A stretch of 41,828 nt of DNA, taken from positions 1 through 41,828 of the forward strand of contig JAPYTH010000015.1 in the NCBI GenBank assembly GCA_029936295.1. The letters run 5' to 3'. Shown piece after piece: positions 15,576 to 25,038 of the stretch; positions within the stretch are counted from its first letter, which is position 1; each line of letters begins with the position of its first letter. The DNA comes from TMED109 sp015660425 (GTDB lineage: Bacteria > Pseudomonadota > Alphaproteobacteria > TMED109). Made by a program: the position numbers and the translations under genes. The notes beneath the pieces were generated by a model. That model worked only from the letters and a program-made list of their open reading frames with translations, searched no databases and had not been told where the DNA came from.

Positions 15576-16906
15576 ATGGTTTCAAACCTTCCAAAATCAA
15601 AGTTTGCTACTAGAACTATTCATGCAGGGCAATCTCCTGATCCTTCAACTGGGGCTATTATGACACCTATTTATGCTTCATCCACTTTTGTGCAAGATAG
15701 TCCTGGTGTTCATAAAGGTTATGAATACGCTAGAACTGGAAATCCGACTCGTAAAGCCTATGAAATGTGTATGGCTGATTTAGAAGGAGGATTAGATGCT
15801 TATGCATTTGCTTCGGGATTATCCTCTGCTGATACTGTACTTTCATTATTAAATTCTGGTGATGAAGTGCTAGCTATGGATGATCTATACGGTGGTTCTA
15901 GAAGATTATTTGAAAATGTTAGAAAAAGAACTTCAAATTTAAAATTTAATTTTGGTGACTTATCTGATTCTTCAAAGATTGAAAGTCTAATTACTAAAAA
16001 TACAAAAATGATTTGGGTAGAGACTCCCACAAACCCAATGTTAAAAATAGTTGACCTCGATTATGTGGCAAAAATAGCTAAGAAACATAATATAATTACC
16101 GTGGCAGATAATACTTTTTGTAGTCCTTACATCCAAAGACCTATAGAGCATGGTTTCGATATCGTTATTCATTCAGCAACAAAATTTCTTAATGGTCATT
16201 CAGATATGGTTGGAGGAATAGCTGTATGCGCTTTAAAGAAACATAGTGAACAAATTGCATATTTGCAAAATTCTATTGGCGCCATTCAAGGGCCTTTTGA
16301 TGCATTTTTAGCACTAAGAGGTTTAAAAACTTTATCTTTGAGGATGGAAAGACATTGCAGTAACGCTATGCGAATTGCAGAATATTTAACTAAGCAGAAT
16401 ATTATTAAGCATGTTTATTATCCCGGATTAAAATATCATAAGGGACATGATATAGCGCAAAGGCAAATGAATGGATATGGCGGAATAGTAACCTGTCTGA
16501 TATCAGGAGGGCTAGATGCGGCAAAAAGGTTTCTAGAAACATGTCAGATATTTCAATTANNNNNNNNNNNNNNNNNNNNNNNNNNNNNNNNNNNNNNNNN
16601 NNNNNNNNNNNNNNNNNNNNNNNNNNNNNNNNNNNNNNNNNNNNNNNNNNNNNNNNNNNAGGAGGGCTAGATGCGGCAAAAAGGTTTCTAGAAACATGTC
16701 AGATATTTCAATTAGCTGAGTCCTTGGGTGGGGTTGAAAGTCTAATTGAACATCCTGCAATTATGACTCATGCAGCGGTCCCGGAAGCAGTAAGAAATAA
16801 ATTAGGTATTGAAGATGGTTTAATAAGATTATCTGTAGGAGTAGAAGATATAGATGATTTGATTAATGATTTAGATAGAGCCATTTTAGCAGTTCAGGAT
16901 ATGTAA
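15576..16906 (+). CDS. Cystathionine gamma-lyase / gamma-synthase family enzyme (intact, interrupted by an assembly artefact)
   Basis: A Cys/Met-metabolism PLP enzyme. Seen: FATRTIHAGQSPDPSTGAI, YEYARTGNPTR, VETPTNPML, VADNTFCSPY, PLP Lys203 in HSATKFLNGHSD, LRGLKTLSLRM, and the C-terminal ESLGGVESLIEHPAIMTH and GLIRLSVGVED. It looks broken only because 100 N plus a second copy of 55 bases were inserted at 16560-16714 (155 bases, which changes frame). Removing them gives a continuous 391-residue protein of normal length. The upstream beta-synthase-like partner suggests the lyase direction (cystathionine to cysteine), but gamma-synthase activity is possible. AAGGA precedes the ATG. Confidence 0.92.
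16505..16714. other. Assembly gap with exact 55-base duplicated flanks
   Basis: Bases 16505-16559 and 16660-16714 are identical over 55 bases and border exactly 100 N (16560-16659). The two contigs therefore overlap and the gap is not real; the true sequence joins directly. Confidence 0.95.
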
Positions 16907-16909
16907 TAT

Positions 16910-17419
16910 ATGAAATACCTATATATTATTAGGCATGCAAAAGCAGAACCTTTTATAGAAGGGATAGAAGACAACGATAGAAAGCTTCTTAATAAAGGTA
17001 TACAAAGAGCATCAAACTTAGCCTCTTGGTTAAGCAATAAATCTCCTATTATTCAAGAGTTACATTTTTCTTCATCAATAAGAACTTCTCATACTGCTAA
17101 TATTATAGCAGGAATTTTGCCAGAGACTTTAAAAAAATTTGAAGACTCCACGCTCTACGGTGCGACAGAAGAGGTGCTTTTAAATTATCTCTCGTTTATA
17201 GATGATAAGACAGATACTATAGGTATTGTTGGTCATCAACCTGGATTAAAAAATTTAGCCATCTCTTTAATTATAAATTTTTCTGAAGGCATGGATAAAG
17301 TTTTGAATAAAAATTTTTCTACTTCTAATGCAATTAGTATTGGTTTTAATATTAAAAGATGGAATCAAATTTCATACAGAACTGGTATATTAATAGATTA
17401 TTATGATTCAAAGAAATAA
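16910..17419 (+). CDS. sixA: SixA-like phosphohistidine phosphatase
   Basis: A small histidine-phosphatase-superfamily protein of 169 residues. The N-terminal YIIRHAKAEP carries the catalytic RH(G/A) motif (Arg8, His9). DRKLLNKGIQRA, the SSSIRTSHTANII segment with the second conserved Arg, and GIVGHQPGL with the second catalytic His complete the active site. The KAEP sequence and short length favour SixA over phosphoglycerate mutase. It begins 3 bases after the gamma-lyase stop, so it is probably cotranscribed, though no link to sulfur metabolism is evident. Confidence 0.87.
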   Translation: MKYLYIIRHAKAEPFIEGIEDNDRKLLNKGIQRASNLASWLSNKSPIIQELHFSSSIRTSHTANIIAGILPETLKKFEDSTLYGATEEVLLNYLSFIDDKTDTIGIVGHQPGLKNLAISLIINFSEGMDKVLNKNFSTSNAISIGFNIKRWNQISYRTGILIDYYDSKK

Positions 17420-17425
17420 TAAAAT

Positions 17426-18292
17426 TTATTTATTTTTACTAGAAAGCAGATACATAGAAATATTTTCTAGATCTTCTTTATTTAGGTAACTAGTGCCATT
17501 TTCAATTATTTTAGACATATCTTTTCCAGCAAAATCCCCATTAGGCTTTATTCCTGTTTGTAAAAAAAAAACAATATCTGATTGAGACCATGAACCGATA
17601 CCTTTTATTTTATCGATAGAAATATTAGGTGCGCCATCTTTAAGTGATTTATGACTTTTAGTTCTGCCAGTAAGATTTTCATGGTTTTTTATAATTGAAA
17701 AAAAAGTTCTCGGAGAATGACAGGCACTACAGTGCACAACTGATTTTATAAGATATTCCCCTCTATTTATTTTACTAATATCTAAATTTGTTATTTGATT
17801 TTTCTGTAAGTTTTTATTTATTAACCTCCATAACCACAACATGTTTCTTATTTTATAAGGAAATTTTAAATCATGAGATGAGTTAATATTCTTTGATAAA
17901 GGCATACTATTTAAGTAATCAAAAATATCTAAAATATCCTCATCTTGCATATTTGAATACCAGTTATATGGGAAAACAGGATAATATGGTTTTTTAGAAG
18001 GGCTTATTCCATGTTTTACAGCGTTTATAAAGTCTGTTTTTGACCATTTCCCTATTCCATGATTCTTATCTTTGCTAATATTAGGAGTTATAAAGATGCC
18101 ATATTTTGTTTTAATTTTATAGCCACCACCATAAGGTTCATTCGGGTCACTAGTATGACATCCATAGCAACCAGCGGCATATGATAATATTTTTCCATTT
18201 TCATTGCTGTGGGACGTATGAGTATATAAAATCAGAATAATAAAACTTATTATAAATAAGCTTTTAATTTTTCTTTTTTCTAAATTTGTCAT
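17426..18292 (-). CDS. Dihaem c-type cytochrome, alcohol-dehydrogenase-subunit-like
   Basis: A 288-residue exported electron carrier with an N-terminal signal or anchor (residues 11-28, very hydrophobic). It has haem motifs CYGCH (42-46) and CSACH (188-192), each within a repeat unit of the type seen in the cytochrome subunits of membrane alcohol/gluconate dehydrogenases: GGYKIKTKYGIFITPNIS, HGIGKWSKTDF, YYPVFPYNWY, then GAPNIS, GIGSWSQSD, FLQTGIKPNGD. Its dehydrogenase partner is not adjacent. Its ATG lies inside the last codons of the cytochrome c' gene (29-base overlap), so the two are coupled. A role as acceptor for Sox electrons is inference. Confidence 0.88.
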   Translation of the reverse strand: MTNLEKRKIKSLFIISFIILILYTHTSHSNENGKILSYAAGCYGCHTSDPNEPYGGGYKIKTKYGIFITPNISKDKNHGIGKWSKTDFINAVKHGISPSKKPYYPVFPYNWYSNMQDEDILDIFDYLNSMPLSKNINSSHDLKFPYKIRNMLWLWRLINKNLQKNQITNLDISKINRGEYLIKSVVHCSACHSPRTFFSIIKNHENLTGRTKSHKSLKDGAPNISIDKIKGIGSWSQSDIVFFLQTGIKPNGDFAGKDMSKIIENGTSYLNKEDLENISMYLLSSKNK

Positions 18293-18728
18293 GGCAAGAG
18301 CCGCAGGTTTTACCCAGGGATCCTAGGCCTTTTGCTATGTCTTGGTTAATGCCTGATTCAGCAGCTAAGACTAATTTTTTTGTTTTATCTATCGAATCAA
18401 TTAAAGTTTTTTTAAATAATTCTTTTTCACTCCAAATAGTATCAAGAGCCTTAGTTTTTAGAATGTCGTTTGGAGCTGTATTTTCTGGAAATAATTTATC
18501 AATATTAATCGCTGATAAAGTTAATAGCATTGATTTGGAATGGGGAAGAATATCTTCAGGCATAGATACTTTGCCTTTTAAGTTAGCTGCAATAATTGAT
18601 ATATGGTTTCCTAAAGCTTTCATTATATTCATACGATATTTAATAATATCCTCTGCATTTTGAGCTAAAGCAGCATTACTTAATATAGATACAAATAATA
18701 AGATTGAAATAAATTTAATTTTGATCAT
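18264..18728 (-). CDS. Cytochrome c' / c-556 family
   Basis: A 154-residue periplasmic four-helix-bundle cytochrome. The signal peptide ends at NAALAQ (about residue 23). RMNIMKALGNHI is the conserved first helix with the Arg-Met-x-x-Met pattern, and the haem motif CGSCHDKFR (142-150) sits close to the C-terminus, diagnostic for the family. Members bind NO or carry electrons. A strong AGGAGGA precedes the start. The downstream dihaem cytochrome gene begins within the CAT codon of the haem-ligand His. Confidence 0.92.
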   Translation of the reverse strand: MIKIKFISILLFVSILSNAALAQNAEDIIKYRMNIMKALGNHISIIAANLKGKVSMPEDILPHSKSMLLTLSAINIDKLFPENTAPNDILKTKALDTIWSEKELFKKTLIDSIDKTKKLVLAAESGINQDIAKGLGSLGKTCGSCHDKFRKKKN

Positions 18729-18822
18729 AGAATCCTCCTACTAATAAATATTAACGCTAGACTTAATATCTTACTTACATATTATGATTAAACTAATTTT
18801 AAGTACAGTTTTGGAAAAAAAA

Positions 18823-20373
18823 ATGTTAAATCTTGCAGCGGCATTAGAGTATAGTTCAAATACTAATCCTAATGATCCAGCTTTATATTTTTCTAAGAAA
18901 ATGATTACATACAAAGAAGTAAATATAATGGCAAATAAGATTGCTAATGGATTGAAGCAGTCAGGAATAAAAAGGGGAGATAGAGTTGCCTTATGTTGCC
19001 CTAATATTCCGCAGTTTATTTTTGCATATTTTGGGATTTTAAAAGCTGGTTGTGTCGTTTTGCCTTTTAATGTTTTATTAAAAAATAATGAAATAGAATT
19101 TATTTTAGATAACTCTCAAGCTAGCGCTATTATTTGTTTTGAAGGTACAGCAGAATTATCTATTGCTAAAGAGGTTAAAGAAGCTTTTGAAAAAGCTAAA
19201 ACATGTAAAAAAATGTGGGTTATTAAATCTTTAGATAATTTTACTTTAGATGGAGATGCTATATGCGATTTTTCTTTATTAAGTAATTCTGAAGAAAATG
19301 ATTTTGAAACTGTGCAATGTTCTTCAGAGGATACAGCAATTATTTTATATACATCAGGAACTACTGGGAAACCAAAAGGTGCGGAACTTACACATGCAAA
19401 TATTCTGTTAAACACTTTTATTTGTAAGGATTTAATTAAATTAACTAATTCCGATAAAGTTATAATGTCATTGCCTTTGTTTCACATTTATGGACAGGTG
19501 GTAATGATGTTTAGCGCAATTTTAAGTGGCGCAAGCTTAATAATATTGCCTCGCTTTGACCCAATAGAAGTTCTAAAAGCCATGGAAGAGTATAAGGCTA
19601 CAGTGTTTGGAGGTGTTCCAACTATGTATTGGGCTTTGCTTAATAGTTTAGACGAATCAAAAGTGGATGTTAATGTAATATCTAGCAATTTAAGGATTTG
19701 TTCTTCTGGAGGGTCTTCTCTTCCTGTAGAAGTATTAAAGAATTTTGAAGAACGTTTTAAGGTACCTATACTTGAAGGTTATGGTCTTTCAGAAACTTCT
19801 CCTGGGATAACTTTTAATCATTTGGGCCGTGAAAGAAAACCTGGCTCTGTAGGACAACCAGTATGGGGAGTAGAAATTAAAGTAGTTGATGAGAATGGCA
19901 AGGAAGTAAAAACAAAAGACACAGGCGAAATAGTTGTAAGAGGCCACGCAGTTATGAAAGGGTACTATAATAACCCAGAGGGAACAAAAGAAGCTCTTAA
20001 GAAAGATTGGTTTCATACAGGGGATATTGGATATTATGATGAAGATGGTTATCTCTATATCGTTGATAGAGTAAAGGATATGATTATTAGAGGAGGCTAT
20101 AATGTATATCCTAGAGAAATAGAGGAAGTGCTTATTAAACATTCTGCAGTTTCACTAGTGGCCGTTATTGGTATCCCTCATGATGAGTGGGGAGAAGAAA
20201 TAAAAGCATGTGTTGTATTAAAAGATGGTGTTACTTGTTCCAAAGAAGATATTATTAATTTTTCTAAATCTAATATTGCGGCTTATAAGTATCCTAGAAT
20301 GGTAGATTTTTATGATTCTTTACCATTAAATGCTACAGGAAAAATTTTAAAAACTGAATTACGAAACTTGTAA
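18823..20373 (+). CDS. Acyl-CoA synthetase (AMP-forming)
   Basis: A member of the ANL superfamily that activates a carboxylic acid to its CoA thioester through an acyl-AMP. AIILYTSGTTGKPKGAELTH is the P-loop-like A3 motif, followed by LPLFHIYG, EGYGLSETSP (A5), FHTGDIGYYDEDGYLYIVDR (A7-A8), DMIIRGGYNVYPREIEEVL (hinge) and the catalytic Lys in NATGKILKTEL at the end. The frame is open from an ATG at 18784, but homologues begin near LNLAAAL and a GGA precedes the ATG at 18823, giving 516 residues. It resembles long-chain fatty-acyl and malonyl-CoA synthetases; substrate cannot be fixed from sequence alone. It is divergent from the cytochrome c' gene. Confidence 0.9.
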   Translation: MLNLAAALEYSSNTNPNDPALYFSKKMITYKEVNIMANKIANGLKQSGIKRGDRVALCCPNIPQFIFAYFGILKAGCVVLPFNVLLKNNEIEFILDNSQASAIICFEGTAELSIAKEVKEAFEKAKTCKKMWVIKSLDNFTLDGDAICDFSLLSNSEENDFETVQCSSEDTAIILYTSGTTGKPKGAELTHANILLNTFICKDLIKLTNSDKVIMSLPLFHIYGQVVMMFSAILSGASLIILPRFDPIEVLKAMEEYKATVFGGVPTMYWALLNSLDESKVDVNVISSNLRICSSGGSSLPVEVLKNFEERFKVPILEGYGLSETSPGITFNHLGRERKPGSVGQPVWGVEIKVVDENGKEVKTKDTGEIVVRGHAVMKGYYNNPEGTKEALKKDWFHTGDIGYYDEDGYLYIVDRVKDMIIRGGYNVYPREIEEVLIKHSAVSLVAVIGIPHDEWGEEIKACVVLKDGVTCSKEDIINFSKSNIAAYKYPRMVDFYDSLPLNATGKILKTELRNL

Positions 20374-20381
20374 ATATAATA

Positions 20382-21314
20382 ATGAAACGTATTATTTTAG
20401 CTCAACCTAGAGGTTTTTGTGCCGGTGTTCATCGTGCTGTAGATATAGTTGAGAGAGCTATAGAAAAATTTGGTGCACCAATTTATGTTAGGCATGAAAT
20501 AGTTCACAATAAGCATGTAGTTGATAGATTAACGAATAAAGGAGCTATTTTTGTAGACGAAATATTAGATATTCCTAAAAAGTCTAATACAATTTTTAGT
20601 GCCCATGGTGTATCAGCTGATGTAGAATCTGCAGCTAAAGATAAATTATTAACAGTAGTAGATGCGACATGCCCACTTGTAAAAAAAGTCCATATAGAGG
20701 CCATCAGATATTATGATCAAGGGTATAAAATAATTTTAGTTGGGCATAAGGGACATCCTGAGGTTGAGGGCACAGCTGGAAGGGTTCCGGGAGGAGTAAC
20801 AGTTGTTGAGACAGTAGAACAAATAGGTAATTTAAAATTCACTAAGGATGAACCATTAGCATATGTAACACAGACGACATTATCAGTGGATGATACTAAA
20901 ATAATTATTGATGCGCTAAAAGATAAGTATCCTTCAATTCAAGGACCAGATACTAGAGATATATGTTATGCTACGCAAAATAGGCAAAAAGCAGTAAGAG
21001 ATTTAGCAAAATGTAGTGATGTTGTCTTGGTATTAGGAAATAATAATAGTTCAAATAGTGTAAGGTTGGCTGAAATTTCTGCTTTAACTGGAGTTCCAAC
21101 TTATAGAATATCTGATAAAGATGAAATTAATTTAGAATTAATTAAAGGCTTTGATGTAATAGGTATAACAGCAGGAGCTTCAACACCAGAAGTGCTTGTC
21201 AAAGACTTAATAAGATTTTTAAGAAAAAGTTTTAGTGAAAAGATAGCTATTGAAATATTAGATGGCGCTGAAGAGAAGGTAAATTTTAAATTACCTGAAT
21301 TATTTTCCGATTAA
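20382..21314 (+). CDS. ispH: 4-hydroxy-3-methylbut-2-enyl diphosphate reductase
   Basis: IspH makes IPP and DMAPP in the last step of the MEP isoprenoid pathway, using a [4Fe-4S] cluster. All three cluster cysteines are present: Cys13 (PRGFCAGVHRAV), Cys97 (VDATCPLVKK) and Cys195 (RDICYATQNRQ). VRHEIVHNKHVV, the GHKGHPEVEGT segment and the catalytic TQTTLS are also intact. 310 residues is the normal length. It starts 8 bases after the acyl-CoA synthetase stop and converges on dxs with 2 bases between stops. Confidence 0.97.
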   Translation: MKRIILAQPRGFCAGVHRAVDIVERAIEKFGAPIYVRHEIVHNKHVVDRLTNKGAIFVDEILDIPKKSNTIFSAHGVSADVESAAKDKLLTVVDATCPLVKKVHIEAIRYYDQGYKIILVGHKGHPEVEGTAGRVPGGVTVVETVEQIGNLKFTKDEPLAYVTQTTLSVDDTKIIIDALKDKYPSIQGPDTRDICYATQNRQKAVRDLAKCSDVVLVLGNNNSSNSVRLAEISALTGVPTYRISDKDEINLELIKGFDVIGITAGASTPEVLVKDLIRFLRKSFSEKIAIEILDGAEEKVNFKLPELFSD

Positions 21315-21316
21315 GG

Positions 21317-23212
21317 TTATTTATATAACTTAATTGCTCTTTTTACTATAGACATTGCATCCATATTGGCACTTTTATACATGACTTCAGGTTTTGCATG
21401 ATCAATAAATTTGTCAGGAAAAACCATAGATTGAACATTGGAGTTAACACTAAATAAATTATTATTAGATAAATATTGCATTACATGTGAGCCAAAACCT
21501 CCGACAACTCCCTCTTCTATTGTTATAAGAATATCATGATTAGATATTAGATTTTTTATGAGTTTTGTATCTAAAGGTTTACAGAAACGAGCATCAGCTA
21601 CTGTCGTGCTTAACCCTTTTTCATCTAAAATTTTTGCTGCTTTTAGTGATTCATATAGCCTTGCACCAAAGGATAAAATTGCAATCTTACTCCCTTTTTT
21701 AACAATATGACCTTTACCTATAGATAAAGGTTGAATTGTTTTGCTTAATTTTAAGCCTATACTTTCACCTCTGGGATATCTAAATGCAGATGGTCTATCA
21801 TTTATATTAGCAGCAGTTAAAACCATCCGTCTTAGCTCGTTTTCATCAGAGGCAGCCATTAAAACCATTTTAGGAATATTTGCTAAATAAGCTATATCAA
21901 ATGAACCAGCATGTGTTGCTCCATCTGCACCTACTAGTCCGGCTCTGTCAATTGCAAACCTAACAGGTAGTTCCTGAATAGCTACGTCATGTATGATTTG
22001 ATCATAAGCACGTTGCAAGAAGGTAGAATAAATTGTAGCAAAAGGTTTCATACCTTCTGCCGCTAAACCTGCAGCAAAAGTTACGGCGTGTTGTTCTGCT
22101 ATACCAACATCAAAAAAGCGGTCTGGGAATTTTTCTGCAAATAGATCTAGACCTGTTCCCGATGGCATAGCAGCGGTAATAGCAACTATTTTTTTGTCTT
22201 TTTTTGCTAAATTGGTAAGTGTATTAGCAAAAACAGAAGTATAACTTGGAGGTCCTTTTTGTGATTTATCTTGGGTTCCTGTTTTAATATTAAATTTTGA
22301 TACTCCATGAAATTTATCTGAACTCTCTTCTGCAGGAGGATATCCATAGCCTTTTTGAGTTACTACATGAACTAGGATGGGTCCTTGCTCACGTTTATCT
22401 CTAATATTTTTAAGAACAGGAATTAAGTGTTTTATATTATGTCCATCAATAGGACCAATATAATAAAAACCTAGTTCTTCAAAAAGTGTACCACCTGTTA
22501 CAATTCCTCTAGCATATTCTTCTGCTCTTCTTGCAGTATTAGCAATAGGCCTTGGAAGTCTTTTTGCAACCTGACTGGCCACTTCTCTTAAACTTCTGTA
22601 TGAAGAAGAAGAAATTAATTTAGATAAATACGCACTCATTGCCCCAACAGGAGGGGCTATAGACATATCATTATCATTTAAGATAACGATAAGTGGTAAC
22701 TTCATAGAACCTGCATTATTCATAGCTTCATATGCCATACCTGCAGTCATTGCTCCATCCCCTATTACTGCTATGGCCCTTCTATCTTCTTTATTTAGAT
22801 CTGCCGCCACAGCCATTCCTAAAGTAGCGGATATAGATGTAGCAGCATGCGCAGCACCGAAAGGGTCAAATTCACTTTCTGACCTTTTAGTAAAACCTGA
22901 GAGACCTTTCTCTTGCCTTAAAGTTTTCATTTTATCTCTTCGGCCAGTTAAAATTTTATGAGGATAACTCTGATGCCCAACATCAAAAACTAATCTATCG
23001 TAAGGAGTATTAAAAACGTAATGTAAAGCAACAGTAAGTTCTACTACCCCAAGACCAGCTCCTAAATGACCACCTGTATGTGAAACAGATTCTATCATTT
23101 CCTGGCGCACTTCATTTGCAAGATTCATTAAGTTTTCTTCATCAAGTTGACGAATATCAGAAGTAGAATTTATTCTATTTAGAATAGTCTTATCAGATAT
23201 ATTTTCTGTCAT
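21317..23212 (-). CDS. dxs: 1-deoxy-D-xylulose-5-phosphate synthase
   Basis: Dxs condenses pyruvate and glyceraldehyde 3-phosphate, with thiamine diphosphate, in the first MEP step. The 631 residues are full length. GGHLGAGLGVVELTVALHYVF marks the N-terminus. GDGAMTAGMAYEAMNNAG holds the thiamine-diphosphate GDG-N motif. YIGPIDGHN, DVGIAEQHAVTFAAGLA, DRAGLVGADGATHAG and the transketolase C-terminal domain with EEGVVGGFGSHV follow in the expected order. With ispH end-to-end beside it, both ends of the MEP pathway are encoded here. Confidence 0.97.
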   Translation of the reverse strand: MTENISDKTILNRINSTSDIRQLDEENLMNLANEVRQEMIESVSHTGGHLGAGLGVVELTVALHYVFNTPYDRLVFDVGHQSYPHKILTGRRDKMKTLRQEKGLSGFTKRSESEFDPFGAAHAATSISATLGMAVAADLNKEDRRAIAVIGDGAMTAGMAYEAMNNAGSMKLPLIVILNDNDMSIAPPVGAMSAYLSKLISSSSYRSLREVASQVAKRLPRPIANTARRAEEYARGIVTGGTLFEELGFYYIGPIDGHNIKHLIPVLKNIRDKREQGPILVHVVTQKGYGYPPAEESSDKFHGVSKFNIKTGTQDKSQKGPPSYTSVFANTLTNLAKKDKKIVAITAAMPSGTGLDLFAEKFPDRFFDVGIAEQHAVTFAAGLAAEGMKPFATIYSTFLQRAYDQIIHDVAIQELPVRFAIDRAGLVGADGATHAGSFDIAYLANIPKMVLMAASDENELRRMVLTAANINDRPSAFRYPRGESIGLKLSKTIQPLSIGKGHIVKKGSKIAILSFGARLYESLKAAKILDEKGLSTTVADARFCKPLDTKLIKNLISNHDILITIEEGVVGGFGSHVMQYLSNNNLFSVNSNVQSMVFPDKFIDHAKPEVMYKSANMDAMSIVKRAIKLYK

Positions 23213-23287
23213 AACTATAAACCAATTAACATTTTAAAATAGTAGGTAAAATATAAATAGCTATATTTTTATTAGATATAAAACAAT

Positions 23288-23887
23288 TTAATTATTTTGT
23301 ATTGCTCTTTCTAAAAACTCTATACGGTCTTGTCCCCAGAATAGTTCATTATTATAGATAAAAGTAGGAGAGCCCCATACATTTTTGTTTATGGCTTCAT
23401 TTGTATTTAGAACATATTGATTATTAATTTCAGCAGAATTAGCCTCTTCTATAATTGAAGTAGAATCTATATTACAGTGTTGACAAAGTTCTTTAACAGT
23501 TTCTTCATTAGAAATGTCTTTTCCTTCAGCCCATACTGCTTTCATAAATGCAAATGCAATAGTGCTTGGATTTATATTATTATTTTGAGCAATGATTATA
23601 ATTTTTTGAGAAATGGTTGGGTCTACAGGAAAAAACTTTGGCTGAATTGTTAAATGCATATTTAAATACTCGCTCCATCTTTTTAACTCTGTAAGTCTAT
23701 TTAATTGAACAGGTTTTGGGCGATCTTTGACGGCAGCTGTTCCATTTTTTGCAAAGATTTTCATTAAATTACAAGGTTTCCAATTTATTTTTAAATCGTA
23801 CTTTTTTTCTATTTCTATTATTCTTGGAGTCGCTAAATATGCCCAAGGTGAAGGAGTAGTAAAATAGTAGTCAAGGGTATTAGTCAT
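23288..23887 (-). CDS. 2-hydroxychromene-2-carboxylate isomerase-like (DsbA/kappa-GST fold)
   Basis: A 199-residue thioredoxin-fold protein without the CxxC of DsbA. YYFTTPSPWAYLATPRI carries the family's active Ser, and WGSPTFIYNNELFWGQDRIEFLE is the classic cis-Pro and C-terminal motif. Characterised members are glutathione-dependent isomerases in naphthalene catabolism; many relatives in marine alphaproteobacteria have unknown substrates. It lies 10 bases after the upstream CtBP-like dehydrogenase and has AAGGAG before its start, so the two form an operon. Confidence 0.87.
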   Translation of the reverse strand: MTNTLDYYFTTPSPWAYLATPRIIEIEKKYDLKINWKPCNLMKIFAKNGTAAVKDRPKPVQLNRLTELKRWSEYLNMHLTIQPKFFPVDPTISQKIIIIAQNNNINPSTIAFAFMKAVWAEGKDISNEETVKELCQHCNIDSTSIIEEANSAEINNQYVLNTNEAINKNVWGSPTFIYNNELFWGQDRIEFLERAIQNN

Positions 23888-23897
23888 AATAAACTCC

Positions 23898-24920
23898 TTA
23901 TAGTGAACGTTGGTTTTTTAAATATTTTATGTTTACACAATTTGCTGTTTTAATTCCTTGTAAATGATCTATGCAAGTTTTTAAAGCTTTTTCTCGAAGA
24001 AATGTTAAACCAGTTGGGCTGTAAAATGCTGAATGGGGTGTAAAAAGTATTTTACCATTTGCCCATTCTTCAGTGAGCCAGGCCTTTACTAAGGGATGAT
24101 TAAGATCTGCCGGTTCAGTTGGAAAAACATCTAAACCAATAGCTCTTATTTTTTCAGATTTTAATGCCTTGTAAGCAGCATCAAGATCAATAATAACTCC
24201 TCTTGCAGTATTAACAATTACTAGGTTTGGTTTGCAAATTTTAAACATTTCGGCATTAATTAAATTTTCTGTTTCTTTATTTGCAAGGCAATGAATTGAA
24301 ATATAATCAGAGGTAGAAATTAACTCTTCTATTCTACTATGCCTATTTATATTAAGAGCCTTTTCTTGGCCATCAGGAACATAGGGGTCATAAAAACTTA
24401 CATTAAACCCGAAGGCTTTAGCTCTTAGTGCAAATGCTGTACCAATTCTTCCTAGCCCTATAATTCCAATATTTTTACCGACTACTCGGTCAATTGTAGA
24501 TACTACAGCATGATTCCAATTCTCTTTTATATTTTTCTTTAATAGTCTATCATATTCGGATATTCCTCTAGCAAAATTCATGATTAAAGAAATTGCGTGA
24601 TCGGCAACTTCATATGTTCCATAGTCTGGAACATTGCTAACCACAATTCCAGTCTCTCCACATTTAACTTCATTAATTAAATCATATCCTACTCCCATCT
24701 TAGTTATTATTTTGCATGATTTAAGTTTTTGAATTACAGGCTCATCTATTTTCATATATAGCCCTGTAATTAATGCATCAGCTTTATTCCAAACTTCTTC
24801 AGGTATTTCTTTAGAAGTTTTTGCATCATATTTTATTAGTTGGCATTTATCTGCAGCAATTGGTTTTTCATATTTAAAATCGTCTTTAATTAAAATATCT
24901 GGATACAATATTGAATACAT
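23898..24920 (-). CDS. D-2-hydroxyacid dehydrogenase, C-terminal-binding-protein type
   Basis: An NAD-dependent dehydrogenase of 340 residues. GIIGLGRIGTAFALRAKAFG is the dinucleotide-binding loop, with FYDPY providing the acidic residue that favours NAD. NTARGVIIDLDAAY carries the catalytic Arg, LDVFPTEP the Glu and TPHSAFYS the His. RAKAFGFNVSFYDPYVPDG resembles bacterial CtBP-like enzymes more than SerA, and there is no ACT domain. The substrate is unknown. AGGAAA precedes the start. Confidence 0.9.
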   Translation of the reverse strand: MYSILYPDILIKDDFKYEKPIAADKCQLIKYDAKTSKEIPEEVWNKADALITGLYMKIDEPVIQKLKSCKIITKMGVGYDLINEVKCGETGIVVSNVPDYGTYEVADHAISLIMNFARGISEYDRLLKKNIKENWNHAVVSTIDRVVGKNIGIIGLGRIGTAFALRAKAFGFNVSFYDPYVPDGQEKALNINRHSRIEELISTSDYISIHCLANKETENLINAEMFKICKPNLVIVNTARGVIIDLDAAYKALKSEKIRAIGLDVFPTEPADLNHPLVKAWLTEEWANGKILFTPHSAFYSPTGLTFLREKALKTCIDHLQGIKTANCVNIKYLKNQRSL

Positions 24921-25038
24921 CTTTAATTTCCTTTAAAATAGTCTAATTTTTTATTAGTCATAATACTTTTCCCAAGAAAATTTATTAGGTATTATTAACA
25001 TTCAATAGCGTATAACTATAGCATAAGGAAAATAAAAC

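Noticed and set aside
15576..16906. Frameshift or pseudogene in the gamma-lyase gene
   Set aside because: The interruption is a 155-base assembly insertion (100 N plus a duplicated 55 bases); removing it restores one full-length frame.
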